NCBI GenBank assembly: GCA_907165135.1
Contig: OU015568.1
Coordinates: forward strand, 13,958,501-14,022,500
Length of the DNA stretch: 64,000 nt
Source: Oikopleura dioica
Lineage: Eukaryota > Chordata > Appendicularia > Copelata > Oikopleuridae
Reading direction: 5' to 3'
Positions 37,301 through 41,960 of the stretch are shown piece by piece. The notes under the pieces were generated by a model. The model made no database searches, was not told where the DNA came from, and saw only the letters and a list, made by a program, of their open reading frames with translations. The translations under genes were made by a program, and so were the position numbers. Positions within the stretch are counted from its first letter, which is position 1. Every line of letters starts with the position of its first letter.

Positions 37301-39462
37301 TTTAACTTCATGTTAACACTTTTTTCTTGAATAGAAAAACGACTTATTTATATTTGAGATAATTTATTAAGGATATCCAATGACGATGACAATAAATAAA
37401 TATCAAGCTTCATTTTACAGAAATAGAAACATTGAGAGTAGCTTACAAAGGAATAAGTGCTTTAGAGTTTCATTTTACTTTTTCTTAGAAGTATAAGTAC
37501 TGTTCATGCTATTCATCTTCTAGTTTCATTTTATGTCGAGTGTGAAGATTCTTGCCGCTCGAGCGAACTTGATTCGAAAATGAACCAAAAGAGGGAGCCA
37601 CATTCTTTGAGATAACCCACTGAGTCCGTCTATTTGTTTTACTTCTTTGAAACGGAAATCGATTAGTTACTTGATCCTTTGAAAGATGAAATTTTGATCC
37701 TGATGATTAGTTCTCATAAAAATGAATTTCTTACTATGTTTGGATGGCTAATGTTACATGTAATAATGAAGAGCAAATAATGAAGAAGTTTCATCATTTT
37801 AGTATCCAGAAAGTTTTTTCATTGAAACTTTATCTGAAAGAACGAAATAGATTTCCGTCATTTTGGGTGAAAAGCGCCACGCTGCCCGTCGCATTCCCGA
37901 TACAATCCCTACTCATGTTTATATTTGAAAAGTCTCATCTCAGGGTCAGTTTCGGGTCTCAAGGGATTCGCCTGCCCCCGAACAGGCGGGTGACAAAAAT
38001 GATCGGACCAAGCGGGTGACAAGCCGGCGATGCTCGAACTGCCCATCTCCGCAGGGAACAGCGAGTCTCGGTTGGTCTTATTTTTACAGAGGATCAAGAT
38101 TATTTTCGACCCTAAATTTTTAACGGTAAGTTCTCCTTTGTCAGATTTCTATTGCTAGAAATTTACTCTTTTCTGTTAAGGCTACTGAAAAGATCTCTGG
38201 CAGCAAATTTCCAGAAAAGTTATGTTTTTACCATAAAATGATGAAAGATAAGAAGAGATCAGCTGGATAATTAAAAAAGACTTTTCAAACGGAAAAAGAT
38301 CACACGACAGCTAAATTATAATTAGATTACAATAGGATGAACTTTGATGGAGGTTTTATTGAATAAACTCAAGTTTTCAGAAGTTTTGAGTATGATTTTC
38401 GGAATCTCCATGGTCGAATTAGTATAAATCACTTTTTCCTGAAAATTTTTGAGCAAAAATGCTCATGGCCCTCCGAAAAGTGAGCCTTGTGCAGATCAGC
38501 TGGACCGTCGCAACAAACGTCTGATTATGATTTTCCTCGGTGGATTAGCGATTTCCCACTGAAACTCGCTGTTTTTGTTAATAAACAACATAAAAGTTTC
38601 TAGAAGGTTATTTTAATAAGTTCAAGTTATTTGAATAACGGTTATCGTAATAACAAGTTATTTGAATAACAAGTTATTTCAATAACAAGTTATTTGAATA
38701 ACTTGGTTATTAAAATAACCTTCTAGAAATTTTTATGTTATTTTTGAGCTTCCTTTGTTTTGAAGACTCATGTTTATATTTTATATTTAGTTTACTAATA
38801 TTTATCATATGTTTACGTTTAATATAAATATTTTAACTTGTTTATATATTTCATAAATATTTATAATTATTTACCTTTCTTTGTTTACATTATCTCCATT
38901 ATTGAAAAAAGCTTATGTACATACTACTCTCGATGAGTCGGTTTTGACATGTTTTCAGCACTACGGAAATCGAAGATCTCCACGTTAAATTGGCGGAATC
39001 AGATGCCATGTGCGAAAAGTGGAAGGCGGAGTACGAAGAGCTCGAGAACTTCTACGCGCCGATCCGAGCTGATCTCGCTAAATTCGCTGAAGAGAGCAGA
39101 CACTGGGGGTAAGTCAAATCAAAAGTTAAAACGTTGTTACATGAACTGTTCAGCTCTGAAAACGAAAAGAAGTCGAAGGAGTTGGCAGCTCTGAACTCGA
39201 AATTGGCGGACCAGATGAGCCACGCCAATCACAAGCAAAAGATCAAGTACATGGTAAGTCAATGAATTCAAGAGCGCCTTGTTCACATTCCTTTCAGAAC
39301 AAGATCAAAGACGAGAACGAGCTGCTCAAGACCAAACTGTCCTTCGCCGAGTGTCAGATGAAGAAGCTCAAGAAAGAAAACGACGCTCTTCGTGATGACC
39401 TCAACGTCGTCCGAAACGTACGACGCTTCGACCCCAAAAAGGCTTTCCAAGGAAAGCAATAA
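13305..39462 (+). CDS. HMMR: Hyaluronan-mediated motility receptor (HMMR/RHAMM), intron holds a Polinton
   Basis: Thirteen exons (13305-13406, 13469-13501, 13667-13876, 13923-14093, 14135-14284, 14380-14400, 14564-14896, 14948-15406, 15466-15776, 15818-16024, 38959-39108, 39154-39253, 39298-39462) join in frame to 803 residues; human HMMR is about 725. In vertebrates it is a spindle and centrosome protein that binds microtubules. The N-terminus (MSFAKSKRTTYFDD) and the C-terminus (NHKQKIKYM..KIKDENELLK and RRFDPKKAF) match HMMR signatures, and almost everything between is coiled coil. Exon 6 is a 21-nt microexon. Intron 10 splits an Arg codon (CG|C) and now contains a 22.9 kb transposon. Without it the intron is 43 nt (16025-16043 plus 38935-38958), so the reading frame itself is undamaged, but transcripts must cross the insertion. 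Confidence 0.9.
16038..16043. repeat. Target-site duplication, left copy (CTCGAT)
   Basis: CTCGAT directly precedes the left terminal repeat, and the same six bases directly follow the right one at 38929-38934. Six-bp duplications are characteristic of Polinton/Maverick integration. Confidence 0.95.
16044..16367 (+). repeat. Left terminal inverted repeat of the Polinton
   Basis: About 324 bp, an inverted copy of 38586-38928 with near-identity over the outer 190 bp. The inner 135 bp (16233-16367) is itself an imperfect palindrome bounded by TTTCTAGAAGG and CCTTCTAGAAA and filled with GTTATT/AATAAC units. Confidence 0.93.
16368..17079. other. Polinton left non-coding leader
   Basis: About 0.7 kb between the terminal repeat and the ATPase. 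It has a small GC-rich patch near 16435-16460 and is otherwise AT-rich. No ORF is supported. Promoter and packaging signals for the left gene block would be expected here, but I cannot point to one. Confidence 0.4.
17080..18207 (+). CDS. Polinton FtsK/HerA-type genome packaging ATPase
   Basis: 375 codons without introns. The first 240 residues form the ATPase: Walker A GSSGAGKT at residues 25-32, a Walker B strand TTIVLDDL near 93-100, and a sensor-like VMIMTQNN further on. In Polintons and related viruses this enzyme packages DNA into the capsid. The last 120 residues are not part of the fold: they are rich in Lys, Arg, Ser and Glu (runs such as KKSKKKTKKSKRRR and acidic SSES blocks). Their coding sequence overlaps the integrase frame by 377 nt. 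The start is the first ATG after the terminal region, and the frame ends in TAA. Confidence 0.9.
   Translation: MSTMISGEILPQKEFAYPFRILLSGSSGAGKTYIAKQVLLNRHLFQKKTKRVLYFYPCFLEEKPVQWDDLGIPVSYRVGIPSQDDIDEMMPHTTIVLDDLYEEAIQSQAIDHLFRVTSGKRSLNVMIMTQNNYAAGKFGRNIRLNCNATFLCRNCLDGTINKRVCNTAGLQKAFKRASEDIKNKSYPYMFLDQSPRGHASSYRLYTDIFSKYPVVYSVTGMKACIVPFNDFKQNFNIIERENTFEATAKKDDEKYSSCKTIETSRVKAKTRCDSFTDDSSESEVERKRTRKRRKRSVPEKKSKKKTKKSKRRRPSTSSESETSSASSSSGKESSESTSDSEKTEEDSDGSDSSPVRKRCKRSSVLSESSGVSQAE
17831..19048 (+). CDS. Polinton integrase (retroviral-type DDE, RVE family)
   Basis: 405 codons in a different frame from the ATPase it overlaps. A basic, glutamine-rich leader (residues 1-95) precedes an N-terminal integrase region (TVTDQIQALYENVAS to RRKIIV). 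The catalytic core has Asp157 (MGDLIEY), Asp218 (ITDEGLEFY) and Glu252 (SMAERVNQ), a D-x60-D-x33-E arrangement. The C-terminal part (LKIGNVVRVKIEKG..VWYKI) is a beta-rich, chromo/SH3-like segment. It inserts the element into host DNA and makes the 6-bp duplication. The true start could be a later ATG: the first 90 residues are low complexity and lie inside the ATPase frame. No frame break is visible. Confidence 0.92.
   Translation: MTKNTHRAKQSKHQGLKQKQDVTALQMTRQSRRLRGKEPENDERDLSPRRNQRKRQRNPSEDDHQLPPKVKHPQQAQAQVKNQVNQQATLKKQKKTVTDQIQALYENVASAPAFSAKVAEFLRQNKTHSTHRRITKKRFPRRKIIVDSPFKIFMGDLIEYKKFKFSNRQYAYVLLIIDCFSRFIWTRPVKTKGGIDVANALNDIFQDFLEWPNSLITDEGLEFYNVNVKKILDRYGMHHYSIKTKLKASMAERVNQTIKKRVELFMKSNKTKNWIDVLPEIVKGYNSTPHRAIGMAPSQVSHENRAQVFAHLFPDFDLKVKPRLKIGNVVRVKIEKGIFEKGYTQNWTDKIYVIIDIRQRAGVVWYKIADEEGNRQPGIKYYFELNFVADDLESFRDNDQGAESS
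19111..19365 (+). CDS. Small unknown Polinton ORF, 84 residues
   Basis: Starts MTTPRDMDIAF at the first ATG of a frame open since the integrase stop, and ends in TGA at 19363-19365. I do not recognise it. It is of mixed composition, with several cysteines and tryptophans (CNSIASCYG, DRWCHF, NWRDTRF) and no membrane segment. Its stop overlaps the ATG of the next ORF as ATGA. Its place between integrase and protease suggests a virion or assembly role, but that is inference. Confidence 0.55.
   Translation: MTTPRDMDIAFITCNSIASCYGEPNTLMMGQIRPNDRWCHFSDQRSVTFPLNIYNWRDTRFSIDLGSQHIIQHFSLQILITTRE
19362..19577 (+). CDS. Lysine-rich small protein, core-like
   Basis: 71 codons, very basic (for example KKKRNQTTKDLKKSKKSSKKKK at the end, broken by few acidic residues). 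Such composition fits a DNA-condensing core protein like those of adenoviruses and other Polintons, but no fold can be inferred. It begins in an ATGA overlap with the ORF before it and ends in an ATGA overlap with the protease. An alternative frame across the same bases is also basic, so coding is judged from the chained start and stop. Confidence 0.55.
   Translation: MKTIIASLENRPKKWFPKSQSGAGKRKSKNGPTKLKLTPGRKHPNTKTKKKRNQTTKDLKKSKKSSKKKKA
19574..19993 (+). CDS. Polinton adenain-like cysteine protease
   Basis: 139 codons from the ATG inside ATGA at 19574-19577. The catalytic set of the adenain/Ulp1 (C5/C48) superfamily is visible in order: His48 (GSHWISL), Asp63 (EIFDSLG), Gln90 (RTQSDS) and Cys97 (FYCGFYV). 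This enzyme matures capsid proteins in adenoviruses and Polintons. The frame extends upstream of this ATG, but that part is a shadow of the lysine-rich ORF, so I use the internal start. The length is at the short end of the family. No frame break is visible. Confidence 0.9.
   Translation: MNSYLIAKRLERVEHFQGVYSIDTLPKIENFPSFIVVNLSPEISKGSHWISLRIIKSKIEIFDSLGLKKYPTQLFDFFGDKETFFYKRTQSDSSFYCGFYVCFFVIFRSLYSRQKLSSLFTHSFTVNDQLLLFKLSQLW
20046..21354 (+). CDS. Candidate major capsid protein, frame-interrupted
   Basis: Three exons (20046-20299, 20342-21019, 21064-21354) with two 42-44 nt GT-AG introns; summed length is one base short of a multiple of three, about 407 codons. The frame breaks at a run of five T at 20564-20568. 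The second part contains MSLPKGRKNVQLL, LFFGLIQTEALHGS, SNFSFFNNLVQVNVMLNGQSL and a late aromatic block, a pattern that recalls double-jelly-roll Polinton capsids. The assignment rests on position after the protease and this pattern, not on an alignment. The break may be a real one-base loss or an assembly error. Upstream and downstream parts are otherwise open and compositionally alike. Confidence 0.65.
21448..21768 (+). CDS. Unknown Polinton protein, 106 residues
   Basis: An open frame from MFVTIKTFTF to VDQKI; an ATG at 21376 in the same frame would add 24 residues. I chose the inner ATG because the extra part looks like leader sequence. The protein is soluble, with beta-strand-like stretches and a charged tail. 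Its position after the capsid candidate suggests a minor virion protein. The leader shares TAACCAG-GCTTT-GAAC with the leader of the ORF at 22460. It ends just before AATAAATTTG and TTGGTGA. Confidence 0.5.
   Translation: MFVTIKTFTFRSYNGGGFFRVKGTYIPGFETDLDYSRPTKEINLRLFAKTGDEVSNVFQALQMHTESQRPADLYTTSDAKQSDWEKEHNVKPSYTFRFNRPVDQKI
21950..22195 (+). CDS. Unknown Polinton protein with HPECLIC motif, 81 residues
   Basis: Starts MPSAFSNLMSKFYSP. It has a weakly amphipathic N-terminus, a central TAEEAAIMKG stretch and a HPECLICAML segment near the end that could bind metal. No family is recognised. It is followed by a poly-T stretch and ATAATAAAATTGGGTGATG, the same 3'-end pattern as its neighbours. 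Three ATGs lie within the first 25 codons, so the start is uncertain. Confidence 0.45.
   Translation: MPSAFSNLMSKFYSPVIRKMSFLNKIKKFFCGYANSTTETIEVTAEEAAIMKGHKNYEDHRHPECLICAMLDGYVAKRLKN
22460..22858 (+). CDS. Unknown Polinton protein with CxxC, 132 residues
   Basis: Open from MFLQKVESFSC to KEDNEL. The middle is beta-rich (GVLLNIVGICGDDENS, VRLHYTSVNVTNN) and the end carries DDCPVCKTKD, a CxxC pair. No family is recognised. TTTTTGCAG at 22466-22474 looks like a splice acceptor, so the first codons may belong to an intron and the real 5' exon may lie upstream. The frame ends with TGA and is followed by AAATAAACTTTGGTGAC. Confidence 0.5.
   Translation: MFLQKVESFSCTSYRSGVLLNIVGICGDDENSSQKVRLHYTSVNVTNNVLAFEKIAIMNKNRKSGKESWIPVQILGTAPKKVDDEQNNIVSSYFVDFKDFTLKYERQDLSDDCPVCKTKDVFRWIQKEDNEL
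23024..23215 (+). repeat. Tandem array, 29-bp unit, 5 copies
   Basis: Nearly perfect units of 29 bp containing GAGGTATTTTTGGGATCGGG and AGCTCAGA. The unit is the reverse complement of the unit at 36.8-37.1 kb over all but an 8-bp core. Confidence 0.95.
23250..24105 (+). repeat. Tandem array, 19-bp unit, about 45 copies
   Basis: Units such as CTCTGACCCCTTGACAGGC with regular variants (CCGTTGACAGG, TTAGTCCACCCTGACAGG) that recur in a higher-order pattern of several units. It separates the plus-strand gene block from the minus-strand polymerase block. Open frames through it are repeat artefacts. Confidence 0.95.
24220..24765 (-). CDS. Unknown Polinton protein, 181 residues
   Basis: A single open frame, MPFYQSERVDLEAIRKEYGG to the C-terminus, 113 bp downstream of the polymerase stop on the same strand. 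I do not recognise it. It is soluble, with a Pro-rich turn (APPKPGRIVEHAHV), a phenylalanine-rich centre (FEFISPPFRFGIDFAF) and a mildly basic C-terminal third. No catalytic motif is evident. The start is the first ATG in the frame. It may be a virion or replication accessory protein encoded with the polymerase. Confidence 0.6.
   Translation of the reverse strand: MPFYQSERVDLEAIRKEYGGTYIPLSKEELEYFEKTEKMGQLQNRVIIAPPKPGRIVEHAHVRLLINKNFDLFNVVDDLFEFISPPFRFGIDFAFLLENPVTEDPDSRFRFVWPQISTSLPIEPNLIKNKSSKKEFLQNIPDWTDIPRLVDITHQNQSMFRKSGYNITKLLTCSLYITKMK
24879..28793 (-). CDS. Polinton protein-primed family B DNA polymerase, frame-interrupted
   Basis: Six exons (28793-27935, 27892-26973, 26926-26702, 26655-25462, 25418-25251, 25207-24879) with 42-45 nt introns, about 1,231 codons. 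The N-terminal third has paired cysteines (CENLSCGYENV, CQHKK). The 3'-5' exonuclease motifs are TFDIETME (Exo I) and FNSSGFDLKV (Exo II). The polymerase motifs are FLDFNALYLFAQKMSLPTTP (A region), FKTIGNCGGFGKA (B region), YCDTDSLA (C region) and STKGVPHNQ (KxY-like region). The enzyme replicates the element. Exon 2 loses frame near 27446-27450, a run of five T (A on the coding strand); the summed exons are one base short of a multiple of three. The reading frame is intact on either side. Confidence 0.93.
28938..29539 (+). CDS. RING-finger protein, candidate ubiquitin E3 ligase of the Polinton
   Basis: Two exons (28938-29345 and 29384-29539) join at KQM|DPTPC to give 187 residues. The C-terminal 60 residues form a C3HC4 RING: CVIC, then a loop, PCLHYTCADC, then RCPIC. 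The N-terminal part has its own zinc-knuckle-like cysteines (YCRICRKK and GGQCKDCFGRWY). RING proteins recruit E2 enzymes to move ubiquitin; in large DNA viruses such proteins often target host factors, which is inference here. It is divergent from the polymerase with 144 bp between starts. An AATAAAT signal lies near 29607 in the 3' flank. Confidence 0.82.
29880..30125 (+). repeat. Degenerate tandem array, 29-30 bp period
   Basis: About eight diverged units of the form ATACCTC-GGAAACTGG-CTGAGCCCAGT. The ATACCTC core links it to the 29-bp arrays at 23.0 and 36.8 kb. It separates the RING gene from the membrane-protein cluster. Confidence 0.85.
30392..30940 (-). CDS. Single-pass membrane protein with basic cytoplasmic-type tail
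   Basis: Three exons (30940-30691, 30646-30509, 30465-30392) join in frame to 153 residues. The N-terminal 55 residues are hydrophilic and Asn/Gly/Gln-rich (GPNRNNGRNGEG). An acidic PDDDFEFDVD patch leads to one transmembrane helix (VIAILILLLFFYIVYE), then an Arg-rich tail (RNRQRQREPRRIR) with an acidic end. An upstream in-frame ATG at 30985 would add 15 residues. I do not recognise a family. It is first in a run of four small membrane-protein genes on the minus strand. Confidence 0.65.
31027..31507 (-). CDS. Small membrane glycoprotein candidate
   Basis: The minus-strand frame starts MDDSSEFDQDYRW at 31507, passes three introns and stops at 31027. Three potential N-glycosylation sequons (NES, NIT, NET) and a Ser/Thr/Pro-rich stretch precede one strong transmembrane helix (IVITLLAFNTILLLTLILIL) and a short basic tail (CHKKKKTPKP). 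The most likely topology is sequons outside and lysines inside, as in viral surface or assembly membrane proteins; I see no signal peptide. Exon joins keep the frame open with GT-AG sites (for example donor CTTC|GTAAG). No family is recognised. Confidence 0.6.
31574..31862 (-). CDS. Small hydrophobic protein, two membrane segments
   Basis: Two exons joined by one short GT-AG intron encode about 80 residues. An acidic N-terminus (MDNYEGDDVHDSDLEQQ) is followed by two closely spaced hydrophobic helices (SILVFLAIQCVGLLATFIIY and LAFAIFPFINLVWFLF) and a basic end (RRPRTPTMFRL). This hairpin shape resembles viroporin-like or scaffold membrane proteins, but I cannot assign a function. Reading through the intron gives a different, non-membrane frame, so the splice is essential to this call. 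Confidence 0.58.
31968..32570 (-). CDS. Mucin-like single-pass membrane protein
   Basis: Starts MFFFPTIHPPLTFPG, then about 40 residues that are more than a third Thr/Ser (HTTDTTSTTSLGSTSTTHTF, followed by NGTSTNT), suitable for dense O-glycosylation. A transmembrane helix follows (IILIFILAPVSVIIVVMLAI) with a basic stop-transfer (YKRRVR). The cytoplasmic-type tail is long, charged and helical (EERDLELQNRRADEERMI) and ends with tryptophans. Three exons are inferred; the first intron is only about 36 nt and its donor (GTCGGA) is weak, so that join is uncertain. No family is recognised. A mucin-like stalk is common in viral attachment proteins, which is a suggestion only. Confidence 0.55.
33454..33834 (+). 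CDS. Small acidic protein, 98 residues
   Basis: Three exons (33454-33568, 33609-33686, 33731-33834) join in frame with 40-44 nt introns. The protein begins MINLQDQTKILDTNEEKDL and is helical and acidic throughout, ending SAKSDDMDTN. It has no membrane segment and no recognised domain. The stop codon is followed at once by GTAAAT, so an extra intron may lie in the 3' UTR. It is the only plus-strand gene in the right third of the element, with a GC-richer upstream stretch at about 33250-33380. Confidence 0.55.
34224..34493 (-). CDS. Small single-pass membrane protein, 89 residues
   Basis: Open frame from MNRSLPLSEEFPFF. A helical first half (FDVICELKDQLLSIQHRFF) leads to one transmembrane helix (GVAFIGLIITVGFYTKLCMI), a Lys-rich stop (CEKKKNVSRK) and a short tail. 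No signal peptide or family is recognised. The gene is complete without introns, and the first ATG of the frame is used. It is a fifth membrane protein in the accessory block, separate from the run at 30.4-32.6 kb. Confidence 0.6.
   Translation of the reverse strand: MNRSLPLSEEFPFFDVICELKDQLLSIQHRFFTGVSGVAFIGLIITVGFYTKLCMIICEKKKNVSRKNPDRRENITISEPFDAVHNTLV
34709..36485 (-). CDS. Acidic repeat protein with two SUMO-interaction motifs, 513 residues
   Basis: Five exons (36485-36347, 36300-36127, 36022-35186, 35144-35076, 35031-34709) join in frame. The N-terminus is helical (MAKCLKILKKIQKAD), then come acidic Ser/Glu stretches and a basic patch (SKRVRREAVQ) that could be a nuclear signal. Seven consecutive 11-residue repeats follow (LIEDTPGPSSR and variants). 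Exon 4 opens VIDLTG, and exon 5 opens VIDLTDTFDDDD; both match the hydrophobic-core-plus-acidic SUMO-interaction motif. A helical C-terminal domain ends near SPTISPIKTYTQL. No enzyme motif is seen. I infer a nuclear, largely disordered scaffold that binds SUMO. No known Polinton gene of this kind comes to mind. Confidence 0.72.
36820..37125 (+). repeat. Tandem array, 29-bp unit, about 10 copies
   Basis: Units contain AATACCTCAGGAATCGCCCC and GATCCCAA. They are the inverted counterpart of the array at 23.0 kb; the flanks of the unit match and an 8-bp core differs. Confidence 0.95.
37126..38585. other. Polinton right non-coding region
   Basis: About 1.4 kb between the last array and the right terminal repeat. 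No gene is supported. It includes a GC-richer patch near 37960-38060 with AGCGGGTGACAA-type short repeats and otherwise AT-rich DNA. Confidence 0.4.
38586..38928 (-). repeat. Right terminal inverted repeat of the Polinton
   Basis: About 343 bp. It differs from the left copy mainly by an extra segment of about 17 bp near 38608-38625 and a single-base change in the palindromic core. The outermost bases mirror the left end exactly. Confidence 0.93.
38929..38934. repeat. Target-site duplication, right copy (CTCGAT)
   Basis: Perfect match to 16038-16043. Merging the two copies restores a 43-nt GT-AG intron in HMMR. Confidence 0.95.
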
Positions 39463-39796
39463 ATATTTAAATATTTCATCTTGTATATTTATTTTCATTC
39501 ACAACACATTTTTATTGTATATATTCCTGTACTCACATGACCGTTTCTCACTGTGCACACAAGTTCAACACACACATTCCGCGGAATAAAACTGCCGTTT
39601 TGTTACACGACCATGTTCTTTCTTGTTTTATTGCAGAGCAGGAATTGTCAAGTAAGAGGTAAATGAGGATGTTCGGATTGGATAGTTCTGTCCAACAGGC
39701 AGTAACATCTTATAATCGGGTCATTCCTAAGGGTATCATCGTCAATGAATCATTGACAATGATCCATCGAAAAACCAACCCGTTTTCGATTTAAGA

Positions 39797-40809
39797 ATGG
39801 GTTCAAAAATATGCTGGAAGCGATATTATTGCCAAGGAGCAAAAATAAACGAAGTAGAGGATAGAACGCACGAGTTCAAGAACCATTGGTTCATTACACA
39901 GAAACAGATAAAGCGCGGAGGATTTAGGCTCCATCCCATCACCACCGTCATCTGCGGCTTTCTCAATCAAGGTTTAGGAAAGGGATGAAAGGTTTGATAG
40001 ACCCATTCGAGACGGATGCGAGCCGGATAAATTTTTATTCCCTTAGAAAGGCGGGACAATTTATTTGGGCATCCGCGACTCAGGTCAAGTCCATGGCCTA
40101 AGTCTGACTCCAAATCAAATGGCTCACCTGTCAGTTTCTGTCTTTGATGCACTTGAAAGATTCAACCCAGTAGTTCGCCCTGGACTTGTTTCTGTCACAT
40201 TTCTGCCAATAATTAGTCGGGAAGAAGCGGTCTCGGCAAAAGCGTCCATCACTTCAAAGCGAAAAGACTTTCATAAGATGAAAAACGATACAAAAGAAGA
40301 TGATTTCAACCCTCACGAAATCAATGGAGAATCTTCAAATTGCTGGTGCGGTAAAGAAGCAGTTGTTCTGCAGAATAACGGCGAGGAAATACCTAACTGG
40401 ATCGTCGAAATCGAAGTGGTCCAGCACGAGGGATTTGAGACAGATATAGAGGACAGTATGACTGACGTTCCAAAGATGAAATATCATCTGAAATACGAAG
40501 ACGAAGAAAAACAAGCGTTTTTAAGACACGATGCAGTTAATCGACGCATGTTTCCTTTTGATATTTCCAGGTAGAAAAATTTACGGCTCTATTTTGTATT
40601 GTCATCATTACTATAGGCACATAAATGATCAAGTGAGAAACCACTATGAAAAGATAAGAGATGACCTGAAGAAAGAACTACATGAAGAGCTGGCTAAGAA
40701 AGGCCTACCAAATAAGCTGGAGCATTTAGCACCAGTGGAAATCGAAGGAACCATGAGAAAACAATTGGGAAGGCCGATTCTCTCTGACGTTCAAAGAATG
40801 CTCTCTTAG
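39797..40809 (+). CDS. Schlafen-like protein with AlbA_2 domain
   Basis: Three exons: 39797 to about 39979, 40060-40570 and 40617-40809. The first join (CTCAATCAAG|GCGGGACA, acceptor TTAGAAAG) rebuilds a typical AlbA_2 stretch: INEVEDRTHEFKNH, then FLNQ|GGTIYLGIRDSGQVHGL. This matches the Schlafen AlbA fold, which in vertebrates binds or cleaves RNA. The domain continues through VFDALERFNPVVRP. A CWC motif and an acidic C-terminal half follow, ending in a Lys-rich helix. An alternative start at 40119 would lose the domain's first half. An upstream ATG at 39662 has its own short frame. It lies 330 bp beyond HMMR and 93 bp before the next gene on the same strand. Confidence 0.68.
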
Positions 40810-40902
40810 ACTGCTCTCATTGAATTTAACTTCACTGCTACTTGCTTTCTTACTTCCTTAAATTTCAATTTAATGAATCTAGCTTCCTTTTAAATTCAGA
40901 AA

Positions 40903-41883
40903 ATGGAAAAAGAAAAAACAAATGATCGATACATCAAATTCGTAAAAAAATATCTAAAGACATCAGGCAGGCTAGAATCCCTCGATGAACTGAATAAAAG
41001 TCTCAAAAGGAAGGAATTGAAAGGTTGACTTTTCTTGAATGAAACTGTTTTACCCTTGTATTAAGTTGAAAGAAAGCCAGTTTCGCTGAGTTTTAAAATT
41101 CTGAAACCTCCTGAACGAAAGAAAGTCGACATAGAACCGGCAAAAATAGACAAGAAGCGAAAGAATAAAACGAAAGATAGTGTGAACGAAGAAAAAATTG
41201 TAGAAGTTCCCGATGATTTTAAAAAACTCGCTAAACACTTTGGGTTGCCAGAAGAACATCTCGATTTTTTCTACGAAAACAGGGATCATTTCCACTGGGA
41301 GTGTAAAGATAAAACATTCATCCACTGCAGTGAGACTGGCTGTAAATTTACGATCAAAGTGTCGAATGGGTGCCTCGTAAACCATGTTAAATCTGTTCAC
41401 CATTACGTTGATATTCCATGCGGTAAGCCTGACTGTTCATTCATTGCATTTTCTCAGAAGAATCTCAATCTTCATCAAGCTGCTTTTCATGGGCACGGAA
41501 AGAAGCCTGATGCACACGGTAGTAATAACTGTCCTTATCCAACTTGCAAGGCATCTTTCCGGTTTCATTCTGCCCTTGAAACTCATATCAATATTCATGA
41601 GAATAGAGCCTTTTCCTGCAATTACTGTCTTTATCGAGGATCCACCAAATCAAACTTGGCTCATCATTTAAACACTCATTTTGATATTCGAACATATATC
41701 TGCGATATTTGTTCCAAATCTTTTACCCTTGAGAAAAACCTGAAGGAGCATAAGTTGTGTCTCCATGATGATGATAATGATTTCGAATGCTCTAATTGTG
41801 GATTCAGTGCACCGAAAATGTATATGATCAAAAAGCATAGACTTACCTGTAAAGAGCGCCTTAAACATTCAAGAATACTTTGA
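40903..41883 (+). CDS. C2H2 zinc-finger protein, 307 residues
   Basis: Two exons (40903-41023 and 41081-41883). The ATG follows TTAAATTCAGAAA, a likely trans-splice acceptor, 93 bp after the Schlafen-like stop, so the two may be one operon. The N-terminus is Lys-rich and helical. Five or six C2H2-type fingers follow: HCSETGCKF..HVKSVHH, CGKPDCSF..HQAAFH, CPYPTCKAS..HINIH, CNYCLYRG..HLNTH, CDICSKSF..HKLCLH and a last CSNCGFSA..HRLTC. Spacing varies, as in poly-zinc-finger transcription regulators. The ortholog cannot be named from the sequence alone. Confidence 0.85.
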
Positions 41884-41960
41884 CTGCAATTTCATGCTAC
41901 TAAACTGCACTTATAGTTATCTTATCGGTCTGTTATTGATGTGTTTATAAAGTCATTAAG

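Larger units (their letters stand above)
16044..38928. mobile_element. Polinton/Maverick (adintovirus-like) element, 22,885 bp
   Basis: The element starts AGTAGTATG, ends CATACTACT, has long terminal inverted repeats and a 6-bp target duplication. It encodes the Polinton core set: packaging ATPase, DDE integrase, adenain-type protease, a capsid candidate and protein-primed family B DNA polymerase. Virion-type genes are mostly on the plus strand at the left, polymerase is on the minus strand in the middle, and a large accessory block occupies 29-36.5 kb. Known family members are typically 15-20 kb, so this copy is long; the extra length is accessory genes and satellite arrays. Capsid and polymerase each carry one frame break, so this copy is probably not autonomous unless those are assembly errors. 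GC content is lower than in neighbouring host exons. Confidence 0.97.

Noticed and set aside
37950-38060. tRNA or small RNA gene in the right part of the Polinton
   Set aside because: The GC-rich patch does not fold into a cloverleaf by eye and lacks A- and B-box sequences.
16044-38928. Herpesvirus or adenovirus integration
   Set aside because: Integrase, terminal inverted repeats, 6-bp duplication and protein-primed polymerase together identify a Polinton; no adenovirus- or herpesvirus-specific gene is present.
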